A stretch of DNA of 64,000 bases, taken from positions 1 through 64,000 of the forward strand of contig JAYKYS010000145.1 of the NCBI GenBank assembly GCA_036924285.1, in the 5' to 3' direction. The notes under the pieces were generated by a model that saw only the letters and a program-made list of their open reading frames with translations, ran no database searches and was not told the DNA's origin. Origin of the DNA: Asterella californica (Eukaryota > Streptophyta > Marchantiopsida > Marchantiales > Aytoniaceae). A program made the position numbers and the translations under genes. Shown here one piece after another: positions 11,401 to 23,580 of the stretch (its first letter is position 1; every line of letters begins with the position of its first letter).

Positions 11401-14155
11401 TGCCATCCCCATCCGCATCCCCTACGGCTAGAGTGTGTCATTGCCAAGCTATCCTCAAACCCCCTCTTATACAATGTTTCTTCCCCCCGCACACCCGCTC
11501 TGCTGGCCCCAAAGTATCCCCTCCTGGCCCCCCTAGCATACCCGCTACACCCCCCAGCATGTCTCCTCCTTTCCCTCCCACCATTGCTACCACACCAGCT
11601 GGCAGCACACTGTCACCCCAACAGCACCTTCCCGTACTTCTTCCCCTCCCCGTCCCCAACAGCATCCCAAGGCCTAGTCGCCACCCCTTCCCTTTCCCCA
11701 GTTGGCAGCCGTGCTGGCTCAGTCAGTGCAGAGGCAGGTGAAACCTCAAGCTGGGGTATACACATCCTTTCAGCCACTCTTCATTGTGTTAGTTTTAGTA
11801 TCATTGACAAGGTGTGTATTTTCAGTATTGTTGAAAAGGTTTGGTAAATGGGATCAGGTCCTAGCTAGGTGCGTATAGCGGCAATCAACTGTCGGTGGGG
11901 CTGACTTGACTTGGGCTTGTATCTTCATCACTGAATTACATCATCAGTACATGCTACCCCGAAAAGGTTCAGTCAAGTGCATGATTGCCACATTTGGGTG
12001 TCAAGAGTTTCAAGGGCATATACTGGCTCACTGTTTGGCTGGTCCTTCAGAGATTTGGGTATCAAATTTTTGCGCACATATCTGCAGCTGCCCACGTCTT
12101 GTTTGTGACAATCATAGCAGCCAATGCTGATATTGCTGTTCCATACAGGCCGCAGAAGCAATAGTGTTCCGTACCCTTGCGCGCATCTCTTTGTTTGTGG
12201 GGTTGTTTGCAGTGTTGACATAGAGTGATCGCACTGCATGTTTATCAGGCATCTGTAGCCAGCACATGACAACTGACATCTACAGCAGATGGCTGGCAAT
12301 GCTGTCTGCATGTCACCACTACACAAGTGCTGATGATACATAGTACTAATGATACATAGTGCTGATGCGTGGTGTTTTGTATTTGCAGCAGCGGCACAGG
12401 CTGCAACCCCATCCCCAACCCCAGCCGCCACCCCTGCTCCGACAACAGCCCCCACATCAGCCCCCACATTAGCTCCCACCCCAGCTGAAACCCCAAGCCC
12501 GACCCCAGCTACCACAGCAGCCCCAAGTGTGTTCCCTTCATCTTCGCAGTCTGCACCCCCCATACCCACCCCCATTCCAACCCCAGGAGCCACTGCTACA
12601 CCCCCCGCCCCTGTTGCAAGCCCCTCCTCCAGCCCCTCTGCTGCTTCATCTCCTGCTGCAACTCAGGCGCCCATCCTTGTCCCTACCCCTGTCCCTACCC
12701 CTACCCCTGTTGCTACCTCTGACCCTAGTCCAGCTTCCCCTACCCTCCCCCCTCCCCCTACCAGTGCTGTTGTGGCCACACCCAGCCCCAGCCCCCCTCC
12801 CAACCCCATAAGGCCCCCTTCCAGCCCCAACCCCCCTCCCAGCCCCCGCTCCGCCCCTGCTCCATTCCCAAGTACTACTGTCTGCTCCAACTACCAAGCA
12901 TGTGTCACACACACACTCTTATGTATTTGCATTGGCTTACTGCCTTCTGGCTGTGCAAGTGCTGTGCCACAATGTTCTTGGTGTTTGATGGCAATTTGCT
13001 GAAAAGTGAGATGCTTGCATGTAGCCACAATGGCCAGTACGTTGCTTGCTGGGCTGTACATGCATACAGCTGCTGTTACATATTTTGGCATGCCCAATGT
13101 ATTAATGTGTGAATGGCTGGTGTACAGGTGCTACGCCTACACCAGTTGCAGCACCCACTGCTGCACCCACTGCAGCAGCAACTGCAGCAGCGACTACAGC
13201 AGCAACTGCTGCACCCACTGCAGCAGCCACCCCATCTCCCACGCCTACTCCACAGGTAACTGCTGCACCAACAGTGGCACCAACCTTGCCCCCGCCTCCA
13301 CCCCCCACCCCAGCTGCCACCCCTGAGCAGATCCCTAGCCCTACCCCTACCCCAGCCCCTAGGCCCTCCCCGACCCCAGCTTCAACCCCAGTTCCAACCT
13401 CCACTCCTGAAGCTACGCCGCCGCAGACTTTGGCTGCCACGCAAGCTCCAGTGGAAACACCATCCCCGACCCCACCCCCAACCCCATCCCCATCCCCAAC
13501 ACCATCCCCAACTCCCTCACCCACAAGTGTGGCAACGCAGGCAGCAACCCCAACCCCGACCCCGACCCCCAGTCAGACCCCCCCAGCAACTGCAGCCCCC
13601 ACAGTGGCTGCCACACCACCTCCAACCACAGCTCCAACCCCCCAGCCCACTTCAGCTCCAGCACCCGAGGTAACACCAGCCCCAACCCCAGCCCCAACCC
13701 CTAGCCCCACCCCAGCAGAAACACCTGCACCCGCCCCGTCCCCCGAACCTACTGCGGCTCCCACAGCTGCACCCACCCCATCTCCTACTGAGAGGCCTTC
13801 CCCACCCCCAACCCCAGCAGCTACCCCAGCGGCCACGCCAAGCCCCGAGGTAACCCCAGCAGCTACCCCAGCAGCTACCTCAGCACCTACTCCCGCTCCG
13901 ACGCCCTCCCGTACCCCAGCCTCCACCCCTCCTCCTCCCCCTGCACCCACCCGGGCGCCTACCCCCCAGCCAACGTCTACCCCAACCCCCTCTGTCAGCA
14001 AAGCCCCCTCGCCTCCCCCTCCGCCCCCAGACTCCCCACCTCCATCCCCAGAGCAAGCTACACCCCCTTCAAACTCTCCAGCTGATTCCTCGGCTTCCTC
14101 TACTTCAGCTTCATCTGATTCCCCAAGTTCGTCCTCGGCAGCATCCCCCACTTAG
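8445..14155 (+). CDS. Secreted Ala/Asn-rich and Pro-rich (hydroxyproline-type) glycoprotein
   Basis: Probably a wall or extracellular matrix glycoprotein. The start [14 protein letters not shown] looks like a signal peptide; the mature frame is reached only after a one-base shift near 8466-8487 (for example one C fewer in a CCC run). Exons approximately 8445-8850, 8926-9275, 9692-9990, 10195-10710, 10840-11740, 12390-12890 and 13127-14155. The N-terminal part is rich in Ala with many N-x-S/T sequons (NLT, NAT, NST, NGT). From about 10390 the product becomes (S/A/T)P dipeptides such as [14 protein letters not shown], typical O-glycosylation substrates after prolyl hydroxylation. The end is Ser-rich ([13 protein letters not shown]). 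No catalytic domain, GPI signal or membrane anchor is visible. Resembles algal HRGPs in composition; I do not assign a named family. Internal exon borders are uncertain because Pro-rich DNA is open in several frames. Confidence 0.75.
11850..11887 (+). repeat. Dispersed repeat copy A (core CCTAGCTAGGTG)
   Basis: GGGATCAGGTCCTAGCTAGG followed by TGCGTATAGCGGCAATCA, within an intron of the Pro-rich glycoprotein gene. Two similar copies in the same orientation occur at 19955-19994 and 32193-32232. Confidence 0.6.
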
Positions 14156-15505
14156 ACAACTCAAGTAGAGTAGATATAGGTACTATGCTGCTGCAACTGA
14201 GGTTGTATTGCATGTCAAGAGTCAGGACGTCATGCACATTAGTTAGCAGCAGACATTGCTGTGCCTTCCTACCTGTGTTGTCAATTCCAGTGGCATTAAA
14301 TGGCATGCATCATGTGGGCGATCAGCTTCTGCTCAGGTAAGCATGTTGTCCCTTGCATGGTGTGCGCTATCATAGTCAACATCATTCACAGCATTTGCGG
14401 CTTGGCCGAGCCGTTTCGCCACAAGCTGTGGTATCTGAATATGGGATCTGGTTGTGCTGGTTTCTGAAGATGGTTGTGTTCACTTGTGTGGTGCAGGCAG
14501 AAGCCCCAGCCCCAGTTCCCTCCCCTTAGGTTGAGCAAAGATGTTGGCAGGTTGCATTTGTAGCACTTAGAGTCACAAGTTGCTGTTGAGTTGGAATCCA
14601 GAGGGTCACTGAACCTATTCAACAGCATTTGCAGAGAATTCAACAGCGTTGTAGAGAAGCAACTACACAGAATAATTCCTTGTTTGAATCATAGTATTAT
14701 GAGCTGCCTGGCACAGTAATAACAGTTTTAGATGTGAGCAAGAGCTGCAGTTGTCATGTGTTGAGACTGATTGCTGTTTCATGATCAGCTGTTGGTATTT
14801 CCGGCTGCACCGTAGTATCTTTGCGTGTTTGATTTAGATGTCATTGGTGAGGCTAGGCTGCTCCTTCTGGTGAGGAAGGAACGTTGTGCCTGAGAGTATT
14901 AGACATCTCCTGCTGGCACTAGACCGCTTGTGAGTAAGTTGTTGTGAAGGCTGTTCGCGCTGTTAGAGTGACAACAGTAGAGACCATGAAGATGTGACAA
15001 GCTGGCTGATATTTATGTGCTTGGTACAGTGCCATGCCTTGTGACAAAAGGCGATGCGTTTCTGATAACGTCCAAGAAAATTCTTCTCTGCAGCATCTTG
15101 TTCTGCACCAAACCCACACGCGTGGCCATACAGTGTCATGATCTTATGCGCAGACAAATGAAAAACACTTCTGCTCAGTCAGTACCATATTACTCAGTGC
15201 AAAAAGACGGACACCACTGTAGCATGAATACCTCTGGCTGTGTGCACAACTACCATCAAAGCTAGCGATCAGCCTGAGCATTTTGTGCACTGAGCCACAT
15301 AACAAGTAGCTCTTCTGTCAGACTAGATCCATTAGGCACAGCTCTTGGAAGCACAAGCAAGAGAATATAGCATGGGCCCTGCAAGTCTGACCACATTGTC
15401 ACCCTTGCTTTCTGCAGCAATATGCCTCCATCAACAACACCTGACAGGCAGTCGGGTGGCGTCTGTTTCGAAAGCATTTGACAAAGCCTCGATGTCTATT
15501 TTGTC
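14156..15505. other. Intergenic, converging 3' regions
   Basis: Between the stop of the Pro-rich glycoprotein gene and the stop of Psb27. I see no exon with coherent splice sites and no RNA gene; the sequence reads as UTR and spacer. Confidence 0.5.
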
Positions 15506-17122
15506 TCAGCTGCCCTTAGCCAGCAAAGCTTTGGCATCCTCAATGTCACCCAAAAGTTTCGCCATCTTAGTCTTGGGGAAGGGGGCAAACCTGCAATGCA
15601 GCCAGCTGCAGCATTCAGGGCGGGCATGTCCAAGGGGACTAGCAAATACTAGCCCTGATTTGTTTCCAGAACCTAGCATCACTTGCGGAAGGGCAATGGC
15701 AAACGCTTAGCTCATGTGAAGAGGGTGAGTCCATCACAATACGACAGTCCTTTGCAAGCAGTGCAATGCCATGCTACAACAGGAACTGGATGGCGTCTGG
15801 CTAACATGATCAGCAGCAGTGAAAGGCATGCAATGTGTGTAGAGTCTGAATTGCCATGCATGGTCATTGGCATAAGCATGGACAGCTTTTGGGCACAGAA
15901 GCTCCCGCTATGATTTCATTGGGCATACGCCTTGCTTTTCTTTCTCACTGGTGTAAGATGCAAAGGCTCACCCATTGGAGGTGAGGTGACCTTGCAGGGC
16001 GTCAACAACAATGTAGATTTTGCGAGCGCTGGGCTTCCTGACACTGCCCCCTCGAGCGTACTTGCTGGTCCACTTGCGAGCATCCGTCTTCAGAAGCTGC
16101 ACCAACAGCAGCACACATTGCACTCACACAGCATCAGCAGAAGCCACAAACATGCTCAGCAACGGCCCTCAAGCTCACCCATCAAAAACACACACCCAGT
16201 ACTGTATTGGGTAGCGACTGACCATTCAGAACAAGCTGCGCCAGAGGGCAAGTCCAACTGTGGGAGCAACCAGGGCCAGAGCAGAGCAGGGCAGGGCAAG
16301 GCAGGGCAGGGCAGGGCCGTGCAGGGCAGGGTGATTGCACATGTCAGCCTGACAACATGAGTGCAGACTGTGTCTTGATTGCAAGCAAGTGTCTTGATCA
16401 AACAGCTGTCAGGCAGTGTCTCGGCGTGGACTCTAGGCAAAAGGAGGGCTGATGTTGCAAACAAGTTGTGATCGTATAACATTGGGTGAACAAAAACAGG
16501 AACACGATGTTGAGGGCAAAAACAGGGGGGCAAAACATAACAGGTGGCTACTGTGACCGACAGAAAGTTGGTCTGTTTGATCCAGCTGGTACCAGCATTG
16601 ATACTAGCAGCAAGGCTTGCATTCCATGAATGGCAGCTTAAAGGCAATGGCCAGCAGCGGCCTTGCTGAGTGTGAGCTTACATTGATGACCTGTACTCTC
16701 TGAGGGTCATACAGGTCCAAGGTGCCATACTTGATGATTGCTTCACTGAGAGTTGCAGACTCCTTCACATAGGTGTCGTCCATCTGAGAAACTGGCACCC
16801 CTACATGGGCTGCAATCACACCAACCAGGATCAGATAACACCCCTTTCACTGACAGGTGCAGACCAAGATGCAAGTCTACAATGTCCACTTGTGAACAGT
16901 GGTTGCTGCGGCAACTACCAGAATGGCTGCAACAAACATCAGGGTGTGCTGTAAAGCCTACTTGCCAAAGCTGTTTGGCAGCTCTGTTGGCAATGCTGGG
17001 TGATGGAAGGCAGCTCTGTCTGAAGAGCAAGAGATGGTAGCAGGGCTTGTGCCTGACCGACTCACCTGCTGACGCTGCTTTTTGCGAGCCTTTTGTAGTC
17101 TGTTCTTGTAGTGCTGTCCTGC
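15506..17122 (-). CDS. PSB27: Psb27 family photosystem II assembly factor (5' exons not resolved)
   Basis: Thylakoid-lumen protein that binds CP43 in assembly/repair intermediates of photosystem II and assists Mn-cluster maturation (family knowledge). Four complement exons with matching phases: 17066-17122, 16682-16809, 15972-16096, 15506-15590. Recognisable features: MDDTYVKESATLSEAIIKYG, then KTDARKWTSKYARGGSVRKP (family W-V-x-x-Y-R-R), then IYIVVDALQGHLTSNG (family ALNxLAGHYxSxG), then FAPFPKTKMAKLLGDIEDAK and a short LLAKGS end. The first resolved exon reads like the end of a transit region (TKGSQKAASAAHVG). Exons for the rest of the bipartite targeting peptide should lie upstream, between about 17123 and 18000, and were not identified. 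The sequence is divergent from land-plant Psb27 but length and block order fit. Confidence 0.85.
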
Positions 17123-18629
17123 CTGCAGTAACATAACCTGCTATACAAAATGCACAGCGGAAACTCTTTGGTGTTCAACCCATTGGCAGACAGTCACGGA
17201 ATACTTTGCAGGCAACAAAGTGAGGATTGATGAACACGGCAACAATGTGGGCGTGACCGTCGCACATCAAGACATTGCGTCTGCATTCATCTCCTGCTTC
17301 CCTAATGCACACGAGCCTAAAGCAGCTGATTCACCATCCCATCCAGCAAATCCTGCATGCATCTCTGCATTGTTGCACCCAGAGCGCAAGTTCTTGGTGT
17401 CCAAGGTGCATGTGCTGCTCTCAGAACTGTGCCAACGCCCAGTACATGAGACATGATGATGCTTGTTCCATGCAGGGCTTGCCTTTGGCTTGCTGCACCG
17501 GCAGGATCCAGGTCGCTGCAAGGTCTGATCAGTATAGCCCTTCTAGGCATGAGGCTGCTTTCTGTCCCGAGGGTCTGGCACACACTGCACATGACGCAGG
17601 TGTGCCTCAGTGATCGTATGTTGCTGCGGAGGAGCAGTGTTCGCGAAAACTCCAGTTGAGGGTGGCAAGCCGGTTTAACAGAAACAGCATTCAGTCATGA
17701 AGCCTTACAACGGTTGTGTTTGCCGCTGTCGAGCTTCCCTGCTTGGTGCATTTGTCGGTAACGGACACAACCGGGAGCCGGGCAAGACAGCGCTCTTCAT
17801 ATGCATGCAAGGCATCTCTCGCTTAGCGCCCCGGGTGTTTTATTGGCAGTGCTTCCTCCTTCCGCCAAGATCAAGGCACCTGGTCTGAACGAACCAAAAG
17901 ATGAACGAAGCTGTGACGCAAACAGGTATGTGTGTACAGTATTCAGTTGACCTTGGAATTCCAAGGATTGACTTCTGCAGCTGATTCTCAATGCGTGGCG
18001 AAAAAAGTTGCATGATCAATGCTCGACCCAACAAGAGTCAATGGGTGACCTTCACAATTCGCAGTAAAACTGCAAGTTTCACACTACCTAGCATACAGTG
18101 ACATCAAGCATGCACAGACAGTATGTCAAGCATGCATATGAGCAGCAGCTTTTGTGCCCACAGCAACAACATTTGAGAGTTACCGTACTACTGGAAGTTA
18201 CCCGACTTGAAAGTGTCTATTCTTGGTACCTTTCTACCAATACAAGACTCGTGAACCTTAAAGCTGAAAACTAGTCATAAATGCCACGGAGCTTTATATG
18301 GAAGGTACTGTGGGCAGAAGAGACTGATCTCGCTGCCTAGGACAAATGGACTCAACACATATGTCATGACCTGACAGTTGTGAAATCCTGACAGGCATCA
18401 AAAAAGAACAGTGTTGCATGATCATTCTGCTCAACACACAGACTTGCAACAGTTGCTAGCCATTACTTCTACTCACAAAAAACCTTCAGACCTGATGGCA
18501 ACCCACGAGAGGGCCTTGCATGGACCAGCAGACTCAATCAAATGTCTATCATATCATCATCTAAATGTCCTTAGAGGGACAACTTGGTCTGGAGCCTCTG
18601 CCGCCCAGGCTATGTACAAAAGCAGTCAC
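17123..18629. other. Probable 5' exons of Psb27 plus intergenic DNA
   Basis: The transit-peptide exon(s) of Psb27 on the complement are expected here but I could not choose among several short open stretches. The rest, up to the stop of the pseudokinase gene at 18630, shows nothing recognisable. Confidence 0.35.
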
Positions 18630-21600
18630 TCAGACCAGCGCTGCATCATGTCTGGAGCCATGCTGGGCAGAGAGCTGGGTATCAGCCAACTGCTGCATCA
18701 CCTGGGCTGTCTTCACTGACACCTCTGCAATGCCCTTGCTGAATGCAGCCGAGATGGCCTCAGACCTGCCTTTCAGGCCTGCTTTCCACGACCAGGAGCC
18801 ATCACTTGCAGAGTCACCCCTCTTTGGAGGCAACCTTCCAGCATGAACTGCTGCAATGCCTTCCCCCGAGACCGCCCCACTGCCAGCCAGTGCGCTGTTG
18901 CTACTGCTGTGCATGCTGTGCACAGACTGCACATCAGGGGCAGTCCTCTCTGCAGCATTGGGCATGTGGAGGATGGAGGGTGCCGGCATCCACTGGTCCA
19001 GCCCTTGCAGCAGCTTGGGCAGCACAACAGGCCGACCAGCTCCAGCAGCAGCATCAGCAGCAGCAGCAGCAATGCCGAGTGGAGCTGCCTTGGACCTGGT
19101 CATCATGCCAGGGTGTGAGGGTGAGGGCGGGGTCTCAGACCTTGAACCAACAGTAGCACGTGAAGCCTTGAGGCTCTGCTGAAGGGTGCAGATCTGGTGC
19201 TGGAGCTGACAGACTGTGGGTCGGTCCTCGGCTTGGCTGCCCAGCAGGCAGCAACCAGGGCTCGCCACTCCTCAGGCATCAAGCCTGGCTGAGAACCTCA
19301 GCGATTCCTGCACAGGAAAGCAATGTGCCTCAGGAACACCAAGCTAGCAGCCTCACGAGCTGAAGTTGATGGTCAGGGTGTAGCATGAGGTTGAAGTGTG
19401 AAGTGAGAGAGCACGTCGTGTAGCAGGTAATGCCTTCAAGCAAGTGCTTGTGCAGCAGAACAGATTCGTATGCTTGTGACTTGTAGTTCCCATTGCTTTC
19501 TGAGCCATGGCAGTAATATGATTAACTGCCATGGAAGTGAAGTGGGTGCCTGTAGTGTGGTCACGGGGGGTGGGTGGGATGGGGGGGGGGGTGGGGGAAA
19601 TGAAGAGGGTACCTGTAGTGGGGTCAAGAGGGGTGGGGGGTGGGGACCCCATTGCCATGAAGTAGCATAGTCCACCAAACTGGTACACATCTGCTGCTGA
19701 GGTGAGGGGGTGGCCCTGCTGGGCCTCTGGGGGGGTGTAGCCTTCCCACACCTGCAGCAGTATATTCGTATTCAGCCATGGGTTCTCATTCAGAGTCATG
19801 CGACCGTGCTTGACAATCATAATACCCAGCATGCATGACTGGTGCATTTTGAGTCACGCTCACTGCTTAGCCAACTACACTCACAAGTTGTACCGTGTTG
19901 ATCGGCACCAGCACCCATCTTCCCCCATTGTTATCTTCATAAAAGGTAGTTGGTTGGGTCAGCTCCTAGCTAGGTGTGTGCAGTTGCAGTCAAATGTGAT
20001 GGTGGCAGGACTGCCAAAGGCACTAATGCATGCAAGAGAATGTGAGGAAAGGATGGATGTAAGATTGACCTGTAGGGGGAGTAGTCCAGGGCGCAGCCCT
20101 CATCATTCAGATGCATTGCAGTGCCAAAGCCACCCAGCTTGAGGTGGAACTTGAGGGGGGCGGGGGCCCCTGCCCCTCCAGCCCCCCTTGATGCTGCTGC
20201 TGCACTCTGCTGACTGAACAGCTGCACACACCAGCCCAACATTGCTGCCGTGTCACCACAAGCAGCATGACGCAAGCACTTTATGAGCTCCAATACCAAG
20301 CACCATCAGCATGAGACTACTCCTTCATAAGCTCAAGAAACATGCAATATCATCTCAACCAGCATGACACAACAGCTGAACATCCTCTCAGTCACATGAC
20401 AGACATACAGTGCTGTGCCATTGCTGCCATGTGGCACAGGGTGAGCGCAACATCATGGTCAAGCAGGCAGCAGCATGTGGGGGGGGGGGGAGGGGGGGGG
20501 GGGAAGTGCAATTGGTTAGAGCGGACTGGGGGGAGGGAGCAGCGGTGGGAGGGGGGAGTAAGGGCTGAGGGGCGGTGGATTGGAAAGAGGGCTCAGGGAG
20601 GAAGGCTGAAGAGGGAAGGGGTGAGGCAGGGTGAAAGAGGGAGGGGGGTTGCTTACCAGCAGGTGGTCAGGGGTGAGGCCCCGGTGTAGCACCCCACAGC
20701 GGTGCACATGGGCTAAAGCGTGCAGCACTGCCTTGCCATATCCCAGCAGGGTGAGCAGAGAAGGGCCCTGGGCAGCTCCCCTGGCCCCCCTGAGGACCTG
20801 CTTTGGGGTGCACCTGCCCCATACCTCCTGCCTGCATGAATGCATGACAGCTGTGAGTCTCAAGGTGCATGCACCTCTGTGAACATGCTGTCTGCTTATC
20901 GTGTTGGATGTGTCGAACAGCGCTGCTGTGCTGCAAGGCAACTTTGCCACAAGTGAAAGCAGCTTGATACCAAAGTGGTACAAGCTAACCCAAAATAGAC
21001 TAGCCTGACAATTGACCGTGACTGTATGCACCTAGCCAGGATCTCATCCCAACTAACACACATGTCAAAGCAACATCAAAGCGGCAGCTTATGAGTAACT
21101 TCATGAGTAGCTGCGACAAACAGTCATGCAATAAACAGCAAAGTGTAAGGACTACATGTACCTCACAAAGCATGCAGACCATAGCAAACAGCAGACATGT
21201 TGAGCTCAATATCAAAACAAAATACACACAGCAGAAACAGGAGGGGGGGGGGGGGAGGAGCAGGGGGAGAGGGGCTGACCCCATTCGTTTCTCCAGTGAG
21301 AGGTCTGCCAGGGGAAACCCAAGTACACCACCCTGGAGGGGTCAGCAGGGGTGTAAGTTGAGCAGGCAGCTGCACCCCTACAAAAGCCAAGGGGATCACA
21401 TTGGGGTGGGCACATTGGTGTATGATGACCGCCTCCTGAGCCATGAGCCTACTTGTGGCCACACTCTTGTCTGCCCTGTCCATCTGCCAGCCATCACAAG
21501 AGTATTGAGTAAGGCAACATGCAGAAACAGCAGGAAGAGTACTACATACTGCTATACGGCTGCCTTTGGAATGTGCTCCTATGCTTGCATACATGGCCGG

Positions 21601-23580
21601 GCAGTGTCGTCAGTGCAGTGCCGAGGAGAGGGGCCTTCTAACAGATAAACTCAGGCATGTTGCAAGACAGCTGCAGGCATGCAGAGACAGAGCATCCACA
21701 GGCCATGTACAGTGCCACAGGAGCCTTCTGAGCAATCACAGCCAGCTGACTCCTCCTGAATGCATGTTGCTAAGGCACTCCAATACCACACAGACTTTCC
21801 CAGCATGGGCTGAGTCAGCACTTTTGTGTCAGTCACGCACTATGCAAGGTCATCTGTGTGGAACTAGAATATGCGGTCATTAACCATGGACACAGCTGAA
21901 AGTGTCTACAGTGACTGTGTACTCCTGTGACATTGCTCAAGCAACACAGTGCTCATGTAGTCCAGACAAAAGGGTGAGGGTGAGGGTGAGGGAGTGGGTG
22001 AGGGTGGGGGGTGAGGGTGAGGGCGTCACTGGGAGGCATACCAGGGCCAGCTTGAGCACAGTGGGGAGGAGGGTGTTATTGGAGGGGGAGCGGGGTGGTG
22101 AGCCGGGGCTGCAGGGGAGGGCAGCAGGATGAGAAGGGGGGTTGAGGTGGAGGCCAAGGGGTTGGGGGGAGCAGACAGGATGGTCATCCAGTGTGGGCCC
22201 TGCCCTAGGGTCTTCACTTGTAGTTGACCCACTCCTCCTGCATGACCACAACAAACATGCTCAGCAACATATCGCCCCAAACCTGGCACACCAGCAAACC
22301 CAGCTTCACATACAGCAGCAGCAGAAGCTGGCATGATGTTGCCCATGACGTGAGAAGGTTGAAAAGTTTCAGCCACAAGTGGATCGACTTTGCAATGGCA
22401 AGTGTGAGAAAAGGATGGGTACCTGGTATGTCTGGATACTGATGCTCCTGCTCAGCAGCTCCATTTTCCTCCTCAAGTGCTGCACCTTCTGTCTGGCCTG
22501 CAGCCTGGTTGCTCCAACATCGTCATGCTGTAAGTAGGAGGGGTGTGGGCCCACAGCCTGGTGAGCTTCAGCCATGCTCTGCATGCTGAGCTCCTTGCTC
22601 AAACTGTCACCTGGCTCACCAGGGCCGTTCTGAGTAGTCAATGGCTGGCACACGGCTGCTGTTGACTCAGCCCGTACTTCTTCACTTACACTGCTGATGA
22701 CCTGCTCCAACACTGTATCCACTGCTTGGGAAAGTTTATTGTCGGACAGCAGCTCTGCTTGTGCAGCCCGGACATCAAGAACTGCATTGCTGACGAGGTC
22801 ATGAAGCACAGTGTCAACTACCTCGATCTGTGCTGCTTCATCATCTGCTACAGCATCGTTGACTAGCTGATCAAGGATGGAATCCGCTGCCATGGTTGCT
22901 TCTTTTCTCTGGTTCATGGCATAGTTGGCTGCCTTGCTGTCAGAGATGGCCTCGCTGTCAAAGATGGCCTCGCTGTCAGAGATGGCCTCGCTGACAAGCT
23001 GCTCCACCACAGCATCTACTGCACAGGTTGTCGCCATGTTGTGATACAACAGGGCGTCCTCAACGAGGTCATCCACAATGGTGTCAACAATACCAGCAGT
23101 GGCTGCCTGCCACCAAGCTGTCAGGCTGGACATACTCTAGATGACTCATGACCTGCTTGCGGTTGCCCTCACTGTGTAGAAATACACCAGTTGATGTCGC
23201 TGCAGACGCTGTCACCAATGATGGAGGGTCATGTGGGAGGATAGGGCGTAGGGGAATTAGCTCTGTCCTGTGCATATGGAGGATACCCTGGGAGCAGGTA
23301 TTTCCGCGGTTGTTTGAGGTGGGCATGGCTGCCAGTTCAGTGGGAACCAGGATGGCACCATCAGCAGGGCGAGGGGCCTTAGTAGCAGGTGTGTCTATAG
23401 CCTGCAGCACCAACACTCTGAGCCAGAACAGTGCAACGCAAGGTACACAGAGGCGAAACCCAGCCGAGGCAGGCACATACAGCCCAAAAAGCTCATATGT
23501 GTACCAACAAGCATCGACTTGTATGAGTTCAGGCTCCGGAGCTGGGCAACAGGTAAGAGGTCCACTGTCAACTGTCAACT
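18630..23580 (-). CDS. Kinase-fold protein lacking HRD and DFG aspartates (predicted pseudokinase)
   Basis: Multi-exon complement gene with all later kinase subdomains recognisable. N-terminal part (22369-23133): five amphipathic helix repeats such as VDTIVDDLVEDAL and VDTVLHDLVSNAV, then a basic helix RLQARQKVQHLRRKMELL. Kinase part: helix C region MAQEAVIIHQCAHPNVIPLA (about 21470), HVHRCGVLHRGLTPDHLL (about 20660-20700) where HRD is HRG, LKLGGFGTAMHL (about 20130) where DFG is GFG, PPEAQQGHPLTSAADVYQFG (about 19700), and the terminal PEEWRALVAACW...DRPT block (about 19220-19280). The block is split by one base near 19225. The C-terminal tail is Ser/Ala-rich, ending HDAALV-stop. The end resembles tyrosine-kinase-like kinases (CW...P...RP). 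Loss of both catalytic Asp predicts no ordinary phosphotransfer; scaffold or allosteric role is inference. 5' end and the ATP-binding lysine were not pinned down. Confidence 0.75.
19955..19994 (+). repeat. Dispersed repeat copy B (core CCTAGCTAGGTG)
   Basis: GGGTCAGCTCCTAGCTAGGT followed by GTGTGCAGTTGCAGTCAAAT, antisense to the pseudokinase gene and in an intron. Related to copies at 11850 and 32193; with copy C it shares GTGCAGTTGCARTCA. Confidence 0.6.
20476..20520. repeat. G-homopolymer tract in a pseudokinase intron
   Basis: Two runs of ten or more G separated by one A (about 20479-20503). Similar G tracts occur at 19564-19592 and 21242-21255, and (GGTGAG)n at about 21970-22025. On the transcribed strand these are C-rich intron tracts. 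They could form G-quadruplexes and are error-prone for sequencing. Confidence 0.7.
22925..22997 (-). repeat. 18-bp coding tandem repeat (EAISDS/EAIFDS)
   Basis: Three near-identical 18-bp units, on the + strand of the form GATGGCCTCGCTGTCARA, inside the pseudokinase gene; in frame they encode repeated Glu-Ala-Ile-Ser/Phe-Asp-Ser. The unit is a multiple of three, so copy number can change without breaking the frame. Confidence 0.8.

Noticed and set aside
11038..14151. Gly/Val-rich open stretches antisense to the Pro-rich glycoprotein
   Set aside because: Mirror of the CCN-rich sense codons; low-complexity shadow with no start context or independent support.
17220..17456. + strand open stretch VRIDEHGNNVGVTVAHQDIA
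   Set aside because: No start, no splice partner and no family match; lies where Psb27 5' exons are expected on the other strand.
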